NCBI GenBank assembly: GCA_902526115.1
Contig: CABZJV010000001.1
Span: forward strand, 1-64,000
Length of the DNA: 64,000 bases
Source of the DNA: an uncultured Pelagibacteraceae bacterium
GTDB lineage: Bacteria; Pseudomonadota; Alphaproteobacteria; Pelagibacterales; Pelagibacteraceae
Direction of reading: 5' to 3'
Shown here: positions 30,337-38,966 of the stretch, one piece after another
Position numbering within the stretch: position 1 is the first letter of the stretch
Layout: each line of letters opens with the position of its first letter
Notes under the pieces: generated by a model
Told to the model about the DNA's origin: nothing
Databases searched by the model: none
The model's input: only the letters and a program-made list of their open reading frames with translations
Position numbers and translations under genes: made by a program

Positions 30337-31353
30337 ATGATTAAAACAGATGTATTAATTATTGGAGCTGGACCAACAGGATTATTTTGTGCTCATCAAC
30401 TTGGTATCATTGGATTAAGTTGTGAAATTGTTGATAACTTAGATAAGGTAGGAGGACAATGTATCGAACTTTATCCTGATAAACCAATTTATGATATCCC
30501 AGCAATACCAGAATGCACTGGAGAAGAATTAACAGACAATCTTATAAAACAAATCAAACCATTTAATGTAGATTTTCATTTAAATGAACGTGTAGAAGAA
30601 ATTAAAAAAAAAGACAATCGTTGGTACGTTAAAACTAATAAAAACAAAGATTTTGATGTTGCAAGTATTGTTATTGCAGGTGGCGTTGGATCATTTGAAC
30701 CAAGAAAATTTCCTTTAAAAGATTGCGAAAGATTTGAGGGAAAATCTTTATTTTACTCAATTAAAGATAAAACTATTTTTAAAGATAAAACAATTTCTAT
30801 ATTTGGGGGAGGAGATTCAGCTTTAGACTGGGCTATAGAGCTTTCAGAAACTTCAAATGTAAACCTAATTCATAGAAGAGAAGGATTTAGTGCAGCTGAG
30901 TCGAGTGTTCAAAAAGTTAAGGAACTAAACAAAAAAGGAAATATAAAATTATTTACTGAATACCAGATAGACAAAATTATTGGAGATAAAGAAATTGAAT
31001 TAGTTAAAATTAAACATGATAACGGAGAGATCAAAGAAATTAAATCTGATTATGTTTTGGGCTTTTTTGGTTTAATCATGCAACTTGGTCCTATTTTAGA
31101 ATGGGGATTAAATATTGATAAAAAAAGGGTAGAGGTAAATACAGAAAATTTTGAAACCAATATAAATGGCATATTTGCAATTGGTGATATTTGTTCTTAC
31201 CCAGGTAAATTAAAATTGATACTCTCAGGTTTCCACGAAGGAGCTTTAGCTGCAAGAGGATGTTTTAAATACGCAAAACCAGATGAAAAGTTAAGATTTG
31301 AGTTTACAACCACTTCAAAAGCTGCTCAAGAAAGACTTGGAATTAAAAAATGA
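30337..31353 (+). CDS. Thioredoxin-reductase-like ferredoxin-NADP reductase
   Basis: IIGAGPTGLFCAHQL, VGGQCIELYPDKPIYDIPA, GGGDSALDWA; lacks a TrxB CxxC; typical of type 2 TrxR-like FNR. Confidence 0.9.
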   Translation: MIKTDVLIIGAGPTGLFCAHQLGIIGLSCEIVDNLDKVGGQCIELYPDKPIYDIPAIPECTGEELTDNLIKQIKPFNVDFHLNERVEEIKKKDNRWYVKTNKNKDFDVASIVIAGGVGSFEPRKFPLKDCERFEGKSLFYSIKDKTIFKDKTISIFGGGDSALDWAIELSETSNVNLIHRREGFSAAESSVQKVKELNKKGNIKLFTEYQIDKIIGDKEIELVKIKHDNGEIKEIKSDYVLGFFGLIMQLGPILEWGLNIDKKRVEVNTENFETNINGIFAIGDICSYPGKLKLILSGFHEGALAARGCFKYAKPDEKLRFEFTTTSKAAQERLGIKK

Positions 31354-31979
31354 TTGAACTTTTTTCTTCCGATACTCCAAACGGAAAAAAAATAAGTATC
31401 ATGTTGGAGGAAATAGGATTTGATTATAAAGTTACAAAATTAGATTTATCTAAAGGTGACCAATTTAAACCTGAATTTAAGAAGATAAGTCCTTTTTCAA
31501 AGATACCCGCAATAGTTGATCACCCTAATAATAATCAAGCTGTTTTTGAGTCTGGCGCAATCTTAATTTATTTAGCAGAAAGAAGCGGTAAGTTTTATGA
31601 AAAAGATAATAAACTGAATATTGATCAATGGCTTATGGCTCAAATGGGATCTGTAGGACCTTTCATAGGTCAATATCATTTTTTTTATAAATTCAACAAA
31701 GGCCTAAGTGAAATTGGTGAAAAAAGATATTTTGAAATGACTAAAACTATTTACGGTGTTCTAAACGATCATTTGTCCAAAAATAAATACTTAGCAGGTC
31801 CAAATTATTCAATAGCTGATATTGCGACTTGGCCGTGGATAGCAAGACATGAGTGGCATGATATTGGTCTTAAAAATTATCAAAGTTTATCAAAATGGTA
31901 TTCTGAAATTTCTGACCGTGAGGCTGTTATTAAAGGGTATGCTTTTATGGATGAAAGCGCAGTAATACCTAAACCTTAA
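31350..31979 (+). CDS. Glutathione S-transferase family protein
   Basis: N-terminal thioredoxin-fold (TPNGKKISIMLEE..KIPAIVDH..VFESGAILIYLAE) and C-terminal ADIATWPW helix. Confidence 0.92.
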   Translation: MIELFSSDTPNGKKISIMLEEIGFDYKVTKLDLSKGDQFKPEFKKISPFSKIPAIVDHPNNNQAVFESGAILIYLAERSGKFYEKDNKLNIDQWLMAQMGSVGPFIGQYHFFYKFNKGLSEIGEKRYFEMTKTIYGVLNDHLSKNKYLAGPNYSIADIATWPWIARHEWHDIGLKNYQSLSKWYSEISDREAVIKGYAFMDESAVIPKP

Positions 31980-31982
31980 ATT

Positions 31983-32078
31983 TTAACTTATTAATCTATA
32001 AAAAGAGCTTAGTATTCCGTTTCCAGATAATTCTATAGCAAGAACTATAATGATTATGAGAATTATTTTTTTATTCAT
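31983..32078 (-). CDS. Very small membrane peptide (31 aa), putative
   Basis: MNKKIILIIIIVLAIELSGNGILSSFYRLIS; start ATG overlaps the TGA of the upstream small ORF (ATGA). Confidence 0.5.
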   Translation of the reverse strand: MNKKIILIIIIVLAIELSGNGILSSFYRLIS

Positions 32079-32191
32079 TTAAGAAATAAGTAGAGTAATA
32101 AAATTACCCAAAAGAAAGGGTAGTAAAAATAAATATATTTTTTAGCAAAAAGAAATGAAATTGAATTTCTCTTTGAATTTTTTTTTTTCAT
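32075..32191 (-). CDS. Very small membrane peptide (38 aa), putative
   Basis: MKKKNSKRNSISFLFAKKYIYFYYPFFWVILLLYLFLK; ATG lies 3 nt after the stop codon of the dksA-like gene. Confidence 0.45.
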   Translation of the reverse strand: MKKKNSKRNSISFLFAKKYIYFYYPFFWVILLLYLFLK

Positions 32192-32194
32192 TAT

Positions 32195-32698
32195 TTAGTC
32201 ATCCGCATGAACTTTTTCGTCCTTTTCATGCTTTTCTTGGGCTGCAATAGTATATTTTGCAACTGGTCTAGCCATTAATCTTTTTAATCCAATTGGTTCT
32301 GCAGTATCTAAACAATATCCATACGTGTCATCTCGTATTCTCATTAATGCTTTATCAATTTCTGAAATTAATTTTATCTGTCTATTGATAGCTTTCATTT
32401 CTACATTCTTATCCGTATAAGAACTTGCTTGATCAACAATATCTGCAGAAATGCTATTGTCATCCATACTTCCGTTATAAAGAGCCTCGTTATTGGCTCT
32501 TACTAATTCTTTTTTCCATTCATTAAGTTTAATTCTAAAAAAAACTCTATGTTTTTCACACATGTATTTTTCAGTATCTTTTGGGATATAATTTTTTGAA
32601 ATTTTGATAGGTGCTTTGGCTGCAGCTATTTTTGGTTTGCCTGCAACTTTAGTTTTTGGTTTAGTGACTTTTTTCTTTGCTTTAGCAGTCCTTGGCAT
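32195..32698 (-). CDS. dksA: DksA/TraR-family RNA polymerase-binding protein with Lys/Ala-rich N-terminus
   Basis: RIRDDTYGYCLDTAEPIGLKRLMARPVAKYTIAAQEKHEK is the DksA C-terminal signature with only one zinc-site Cys kept; coiled-coil before it. Confidence 0.88.
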   Translation of the reverse strand: MPRTAKAKKKVTKPKTKVAGKPKIAAAKAPIKISKNYIPKDTEKYMCEKHRVFFRIKLNEWKKELVRANNEALYNGSMDDNSISADIVDQASSYTDKNVEMKAINRQIKLISEIDKALMRIRDDTYGYCLDTAEPIGLKRLMARPVAKYTIAAQEKHEKDEKVHADD

Positions 32699-32775
32699 AG
32701 ATCAATTTTGAAGGTCGGAGTATATTCAGCAAATTATGGGTGTCAAGCAAGCTGAATTGATATAAATATTTATAA

Positions 32776-34098
32776 ATGACGAATAATACCAAAAATATGA
32801 ATAATATTTTTTATATTTTTGTTACAGCTCATCTAATTTTCTGGACTTTGATCCCGTCTCTTACCAATCACAACTTGCCTTTGGACACCATTGAGGCCTT
32901 AGCCTGGGGGAGTAATTTGGATTGGGGGTTTAACAAACACCCACCTATGAGTGCATTTTTTTCTGAAGTTTTTTTTCAAATTTTTGGCTCCCAAGACTGG
33001 GCTTATTACTTGCTTAGTCAAATTTTTGTAGTTATTTCATTTTATTATGTTTTTATACTCTCTAAAGAAATCTTAAATAATAAATTATTAGGCTTAATTT
33101 CAGTTTTATTAATTGAAACTATTTATTTTTATAATTTTACTACTCCAGAATTTAACGTAAACGTTTGCCAATTACCGTTCTGGTCAATTACTACATATTA
33201 TTCATGGAGAATATATAATGGAAAAAACATTAAACTTTCTGACTGTTTATTAGTTGGCCTGTTTGCAGCTTTTGGTTTTTTATCCAAATATTTGTTTCTA
33301 TATCTTTTAATTTCTATTGATTTGCTATTTGTTTATCTAATTTTCATCAAAAAAGATCGAAAGTTTGATTTTAAATATCTGATAACCGCAGAGGTATTTT
33401 TAGTTGTTTTAGTACCTCACTTTATTTGGTTGACTAACAATGAGTTTATAACAATTACTTATGGTCTAGCTAGAACAGGCTTAGAACAATCAAGTCTAAT
33501 AAATCATATTCAATTTCCTTTAATTTTTTTAGGAAAACAAATTGGATTACTAATCCCTTTTTTTATACTAACTTGGTTGTTAGTTCAAAAATTAAAATTA
33601 AAAATCAATTTTAAAGATAAAAAATTACTTTTTTTACTATCCATTAATCTTTTACCAATTTTTTTAATGTTTTTCACTTCAGTTATAACTGGATCAAAAA
33701 TTAGAATGATGTGGATGACACCATTTTATTTATTTTTTGGTACTTTTTTTGTTTATATGCTGCAAACACAAATCAATATCAAAAAATTAAAACCCTTTTA
33801 TTTAGGTTTTATTTTCTTTTTTTTCTTATCGCCAATACTTTATTCTTATGTTTCAATTTCTCAGGATAATAAAAGAACGGATTATCCAGGAAAAGAAATT
33901 GCTCTCAAAACACAATATGCTTGGGAACAACAATTTGATTCAGAAATTAACATAGTATTAGGAAACGAGTGGAACGCTGGCAACTTATCCTATCATCTTA
34001 AATCAAGACCTGTTTGGGAAGGAATTGTGCAAAGAAAAAAACTAGATCAATTGAAAGATTATATGTGTCTTGATAAAATTTGTGTAGGGTCAAGATAG
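32776..34098 (+). CDS. GT39/ArnT-like glycosyltransferase, integral membrane
   Basis: N-terminal DTIEALAWGSNLDWGFNKHPPMSAFF (acidic residue and KHPP motif) and many TM helices. Confidence 0.82.
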   Translation: MTNNTKNMNNIFYIFVTAHLIFWTLIPSLTNHNLPLDTIEALAWGSNLDWGFNKHPPMSAFFSEVFFQIFGSQDWAYYLLSQIFVVISFYYVFILSKEILNNKLLGLISVLLIETIYFYNFTTPEFNVNVCQLPFWSITTYYSWRIYNGKNIKLSDCLLVGLFAAFGFLSKYLFLYLLISIDLLFVYLIFIKKDRKFDFKYLITAEVFLVVLVPHFIWLTNNEFITITYGLARTGLEQSSLINHIQFPLIFLGKQIGLLIPFFILTWLLVQKLKLKINFKDKKLLFLLSINLLPIFLMFFTSVITGSKIRMMWMTPFYLFFGTFFVYMLQTQINIKKLKPFYLGFIFFFFLSPILYSYVSISQDNKRTDYPGKEIALKTQYAWEQQFDSEINIVLGNEWNAGNLSYHLKSRPVWEGIVQRKKLDQLKDYMCLDKICVGSR

Positions 34099-34101
34099 AT
34101 T

Positions 34102-34974
34102 ATGAAAAAATATATAATTTTAATTCCTATTTATAATGACAGAGAGTCTTTAACAATATTAATTGAAAAAATTAATGAGGAGCTAAATAGTGTAAACGCC
34201 GAAGTATCAATTTTAGTAATAAATGATGCCTCATCACAACAAATTGTAGATACTTACTCAAATATAGAAAATATCCATTCCCTAGAAATCATAGATATGA
34301 AACAAAATAGAGGACATGCAAGATGTATTGCTTCAGGATTAAAATATATTTACGAAAAAAAAGAATTTGATTTTGTCATCCCTATGGATGGAGACGGAGA
34401 AGATAGACCTGAAGAAATTAAAAACTTTATTGAACTCTCTGAACAAGTAGGCGAACAATCAATTGTGGGAGAGAGAGTCAAGAGGTCAGAGGGGTTATTT
34501 TTTCAAATATGTTACAAGTTACACAAGTTTTTAACTTTAGCGTTCACAGGCCAATCAATCAATTTTGGAAACTTTACTTGTCTATCAAAATCAACAATTG
34601 AAAAATTATTAAAAGAAAAAGCTACTTGGAGTAGCTTTTCTGGTTCATTAAGAAAAGTAGAAAAAGATTTAGTATCTTCACCCTCTGTTAGAGGAACGAG
34701 ATATTTTGGACCCTCACAAATGAGTTTTTTTAGTTTGTTAAAACACTCCCTTGCAATTATTAGTGTTTACAGAAAAACTGTTTTAATTCGCTCTGCTTTA
34801 TTTATTGTTTTTTATATTTTGCTAATCAAAAGTAATGCTTCTGTAATTACCTCTTTGCCTTTAGTTTTGTTACTAATTATGATTTATTCAATTTCTAGTT
34901 TAGCATTAAGAGAAAATATTGACGAATTTAATAATTCTTTAAAAAATATAAACGACATTGAAAAAATAAAATAA
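34102..34974 (+). CDS. GT2-family glycosyltransferase with C-terminal TM helices
   Basis: IILIPIYNDRESLTILIEKI..VINDASS..RGHARCIASGLKYI..IPMDGDGEDRPEEI. Confidence 0.88.
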   Translation: MKKYIILIPIYNDRESLTILIEKINEELNSVNAEVSILVINDASSQQIVDTYSNIENIHSLEIIDMKQNRGHARCIASGLKYIYEKKEFDFVIPMDGDGEDRPEEIKNFIELSEQVGEQSIVGERVKRSEGLFFQICYKLHKFLTLAFTGQSINFGNFTCLSKSTIEKLLKEKATWSSFSGSLRKVEKDLVSSPSVRGTRYFGPSQMSFFSLLKHSLAIISVYRKTVLIRSALFIVFYILLIKSNASVITSLPLVLLLIMIYSISSLALRENIDEFNNSLKNINDIEKIK

Positions 34975-34992
34975 TTTTTTTATAATTTATTC

Positions 34993-36432
34993 ATGAAAAA
35001 CTTTTTTAGAAAAGTTGCATTTGGAATAGGACCAAAAGAAGAAGTACCAACAGACCCTTTAAACTGGGCTCTAAACCAAGTTACTGAAATTCCTAAATTA
35101 TCTTGGCAAGGTAAAATATATTCAGAAAAAGAATTAAGAAATCATTACAAAGAATATGTTTACAATGACAGGAAAGTCTTAAGAAAAAAATATAAAAATG
35201 ATAAGAACTTATATAAAACTTACAAAGACTTATTAAGACATGAAACGGGACAAAAGTTTTGGGAGTCATTAGAAATATCCATTAGACATAACGAAGGAAT
35301 AAATAGTAAAAATCCCGTACTTGCAAAACTTTGGATGTTTTGGGGAAATTTCTTTGCAATTAGTGAAAAAGATTATTTGGCGAATTATTCCACAGGTCCA
35401 TATCAGCGAGAAGTAATTAGACCAAACTTGAATCAAACCTTCGAAAAGATGGTTTATGACGTAACAACTTCCTGGGCGATGATTCATCATTTGGACAATA
35501 GTGAAAGCGCGGGACCCAAGAGTATTACTGCTAGTGACGAGTGGAGAAGAAGAAAAAAAGAGCCTGCTACAATTAATGAAAATCATGCAAGAGAATTATT
35601 AGAACTTCATACTGTCTCTCCTAAAGCTGGTTATACCCAAGAAGATGTTGTTCAGCTTGCATACATCATGACAGGTTGGCAACAAAGATGGAGTAAAACA
35701 AGGTTAGAGACAGGGAATGTATGGTTTAATAGTGAATACCATCAGCCAGGAAAAAAAAATGTTTTAGGAAAAACCTATAAAAAAGGTAAAAAAAGTTTAG
35801 CCTTGGTCATTAAAGATTTAGTAAACCATCCAAATTGTAGAGATTTTGTTGCAGATAGATTATGTAAATATTTAATTACTGATGAGCCTACGAAAGAGAT
35901 GAAACAACCTATTATCGATGCCTTTAAAAAGTATGATGGATTTATCCCAGAAATACACAAAGCAGCAATTAAAGTTGCATTTGAAAATAATAGTAAATTT
36001 AAAAAATTTCAGACACCAGAAAATTGGTTCATTCAAGTTGCTAAAATTGGTGACTTGCAGTGGCCTCCATCAACAGAAATAATGAATTCGTATGAGTTGG
36101 GAACAAAACCTTCAAAAAAACAGAGAACTCCAGAAAAAATTCTAAAAAGAATTGGGCATCATCCTTATAGAGCTAAACAGCCCAATGGTTGGTCAGATCT
36201 TTCAGCTGATTGGATGTCTCCAGAACTATTAATAAGAAGATTGGTTTATGCTGATAGAAGTTATAAATTTTCTAAACCTGAAAATGATAACAATGAGTTT
36301 TACGAGAGTATTATTACTAAGAATTTTGATCAACCAGATAAAATATTAAAATATATCTTTAAAAATATGGTTAATCGAAAAAGTGAGAGAAATGTATTGT
36401 TATTCAATCACCCGGAGTTTTTAAAAGCATGA
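34993..36432 (+). CDS. DUF1800 domain protein
   Basis: LWMFWGNFFAIS, ENHARELLELHTVSPKAGYTQEDVVQLAYIMTGWQ, WPPSTEIMNSYELG..PNGWSDLSADWMSPELLIRR: typical DUF1800 motifs. Confidence 0.88.
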   Translation: MKNFFRKVAFGIGPKEEVPTDPLNWALNQVTEIPKLSWQGKIYSEKELRNHYKEYVYNDRKVLRKKYKNDKNLYKTYKDLLRHETGQKFWESLEISIRHNEGINSKNPVLAKLWMFWGNFFAISEKDYLANYSTGPYQREVIRPNLNQTFEKMVYDVTTSWAMIHHLDNSESAGPKSITASDEWRRRKKEPATINENHARELLELHTVSPKAGYTQEDVVQLAYIMTGWQQRWSKTRLETGNVWFNSEYHQPGKKNVLGKTYKKGKKSLALVIKDLVNHPNCRDFVADRLCKYLITDEPTKEMKQPIIDAFKKYDGFIPEIHKAAIKVAFENNSKFKKFQTPENWFIQVAKIGDLQWPPSTEIMNSYELGTKPSKKQRTPEKILKRIGHHPYRAKQPNGWSDLSADWMSPELLIRRLVYADRSYKFSKPENDNNEFYESIITKNFDQPDKILKYIFKNMVNRKSERNVLLFNHPEFLKA

Positions 36433-37580
36433 AGATAAATAGAAGAGATTTTTTAAAAACAACAGCCTTAACATCATTGTATTTTGCTGGTTTTGGTGCA
36501 CCAACTTTAGCTAGCAATGGTCCTAAAAAAAATTTAATAGTTATCATGTTACGAGGTGGCATGGATGGCTTATGCGCTATTCCAATCAAAGGAGATAAAA
36601 ACTTTGAAAAACTTAGAAGTAAAATTAATCTTGATCGAACTTTAGCATTAACAACAGATTTTGACTTACACCCAGCACTTAAGACATTTAAAAGACTTTG
36701 GGATGAAAATTTAAGTGCTGCTGTTCACGCAACAAATATTCCATACACAGGAAGATCTCACTTTGATGGCCAAAATCTAATGGAATCAGGAGGGAAGGTA
36801 CCTTACCAAGAAAAAACAGGTTGGCTTGGAAGAGGCATGAAAGTTGCTGGTCTAACAGGAAAAGGTTTGGCTCTTGCTTTACCTATGCCTTTACTAATTA
36901 GAGGGGTGCCTATGAATAATAATTACTTTCCGGTAGGTAAAAGACTCCCTAGCAGATCAACCCTAAGTCTCATTGAACAAGCCTACAAAGAACATGATGA
37001 AAAATTATTAGGTGAAAATTTAAAAATAATTATGAGTCGGGGTTTAAATAACACTTCAAGTGACGACAGTTGGGTTCTTGCAAGTAACGCAGGTGTAGAA
37101 TTATCAAAACCTAATGGACCAAGAGTGGCAGTTTTCGAAGTAGACGGATTTGATACTCATGCTGCACAAGGAGCAACAAATGGAGCGCATGCAGATTGTC
37201 TTTCTGACTATGACAGGATAGTAAATGGTTTAAAACAATCGATGTCGAAAGAAGCATTTAATAATTCACTGATTGTAACATTAACTGAATTTGGCAGAAC
37301 CATTAAACAAAATAGTAGTAATGGTACTGAACATGGCTATGGTTCAGCTATTTTAATGGCAGGTGGATTAGTTAAAAAAGCCCAAGTTCATACTGATTGG
37401 CCAGGATTAAAGAAAAAAGAATTATTTGAAGGAAGAGATTTAAATTCAACTATTGATGCTAGATCAATTTATGCATCAGCAATGTCCACTGTATTTGATA
37501 TAGATTTTAAACGTATTCAAAAAGATGTTTTTTGGGGAGAAAATTTACAAAATTTATCAGATAAATTATTTAAAATTTAA
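36429..37580 (+). CDS. DUF1501 domain protein with Tat signal
   Basis: MKINRRDFLKTTALTSLYFAGFGAPTLA Tat signal; VIMLRGGMDGLCAIPI, SHFDGQNLMESGG, GFDTHAAQGATNGAHADCL, TEFGRTIKQN. Confidence 0.9.
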   Translation: MKINRRDFLKTTALTSLYFAGFGAPTLASNGPKKNLIVIMLRGGMDGLCAIPIKGDKNFEKLRSKINLDRTLALTTDFDLHPALKTFKRLWDENLSAAVHATNIPYTGRSHFDGQNLMESGGKVPYQEKTGWLGRGMKVAGLTGKGLALALPMPLLIRGVPMNNNYFPVGKRLPSRSTLSLIEQAYKEHDEKLLGENLKIIMSRGLNNTSSDDSWVLASNAGVELSKPNGPRVAVFEVDGFDTHAAQGATNGAHADCLSDYDRIVNGLKQSMSKEAFNNSLIVTLTEFGRTIKQNSSNGTEHGYGSAILMAGGLVKKAQVHTDWPGLKKKELFEGRDLNSTIDARSIYASAMSTVFDIDFKRIQKDVFWGENLQNLSDKLFKI

Positions 37581-37595
37581 TTTTTATATAGATTA

Positions 37596-38954
37596 ATGAA
37601 AATATTTTTCTTAATTTTTTTTTTAATTACACTATCAAGTATTTTTGCTAGTAATGCAGAAAGTTCATCAAAGTATGATGGAGCTTATACATATACTCAT
37701 TTTTGTAAAGGTGATAATAATTCAAAATTTGATGGAAGCCAATTCATTATAAAAAATGGAATAATTTCAAATGATAGAGGTGGTGGAGGTAGATGGGTTA
37801 TAAAAAAAGAATTTAAAGTTGATGACGAAGGAAAGATAAAATTTAAAGGAATTAGGAAAGATAGAAAATACACAGTCAAAGGGAAATTAATAATTGAAGG
37901 GGGAAATATAACCGGAAAACTTTCAGCAAAAAGACACCCAAAGAGTTCAGGAGGAAGTTACAAAAAATGTGAGATGGTATTTAAAAGAGTAGGAAATGTA
38001 CCTGAAAAAATCTCTTTTGAAGACAGCAGGGAAATTGTTGAAATTAATATTTTATCAAAAAATACAAATGATGACATTACTTTATTAAATAATGATGGAA
38101 AAGATCAAGAGGTTAGAGTTGAGCTTAGAAATCTTGACTCAATTTCAAATGGTTTAATTATTATTGTACCTTCAAGCACACCAAATATGGAAGATGAGCT
38201 TTATTATGAAAAACAAGTCAGTGGATTTAAATATGCTACAGCAATAGTTTATGGAGCTGAACCAAGATATCAAAAAAAGTTTACTGGATCATATACAAGT
38301 TCAATGATTTTATATGATGCTATATCTACAATTAATAAAATTTCTGAAAAATTCAGTAAACCTAAAGAAGTTATTATCATGGGATCATCTACTGGGTCTT
38401 TAGCTGTTTTTAAATCAGGCTGGCAGGATTTAAGAGATAAATATCCAGCTTTGAAATTAATAACAATGGGTTTTATGATTAATGCAGCTTGCCCAGACCA
38501 GTCGGATGCAAAGTATAATGATAATATTCAAATATATGCAATTAATGGTAAGCAAGATGAGTCAACACCACCATGGACATGTAAAAATCTAAAAAACTCA
38601 TCGAATAATCCCAATCTACATCTTTTAACCTATTCTGGAGGTCATCACTTTGAGAGTGCAATGTATCCACCGTCTAAATATGACATGAATAGTATGCATG
38701 CACTTCCAACTTGTTCTCTGAATTACAAAGCTAATCTGCATCAGATTATTAAAAGAAGAGATGGTTCTCTCGAATGGGATGGTGAAAAAAAAGGTTATAA
38801 AAAGAAACAAAAAAAATGGTTCAATAAAAATTGTATAGATAAAGGCACTTTGCAGGGTTATGAAGAATATGGTGCGAAAAATTTTTGGGCAGATGTCAAA
38901 TCAATCATAGTTGAAAAAAAAGATTTAAAATCCCTAAAAGGCTATACTAATTAA
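37596..38954 (+). CDS. Secreted hypothetical protein, alpha/beta-hydrolase-like C-terminal domain
   Basis: Signal peptide; small beta-rich N-terminal domain; nucleophile-elbow-like IIMGSSTGSLAVF and a late GGHHFES. Confidence 0.6.
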   Translation: MKIFFLIFFLITLSSIFASNAESSSKYDGAYTYTHFCKGDNNSKFDGSQFIIKNGIISNDRGGGGRWVIKKEFKVDDEGKIKFKGIRKDRKYTVKGKLIIEGGNITGKLSAKRHPKSSGGSYKKCEMVFKRVGNVPEKISFEDSREIVEINILSKNTNDDITLLNNDGKDQEVRVELRNLDSISNGLIIIVPSSTPNMEDELYYEKQVSGFKYATAIVYGAEPRYQKKFTGSYTSSMILYDAISTINKISEKFSKPKEVIIMGSSTGSLAVFKSGWQDLRDKYPALKLITMGFMINAACPDQSDAKYNDNIQIYAINGKQDESTPPWTCKNLKNSSNNPNLHLLTYSGGHHFESAMYPPSKYDMNSMHALPTCSLNYKANLHQIIKRRDGSLEWDGEKKGYKKKQKKWFNKNCIDKGTLQGYEEYGAKNFWADVKSIIVEKKDLKSLKGYTN

Positions 38955-38966
38955 GATCTAAAAAAC

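Noticed and set aside
35269-35586. 105-aa minus-strand ORF
   Set aside because: Antisense to the DUF1800 gene; no independent support.
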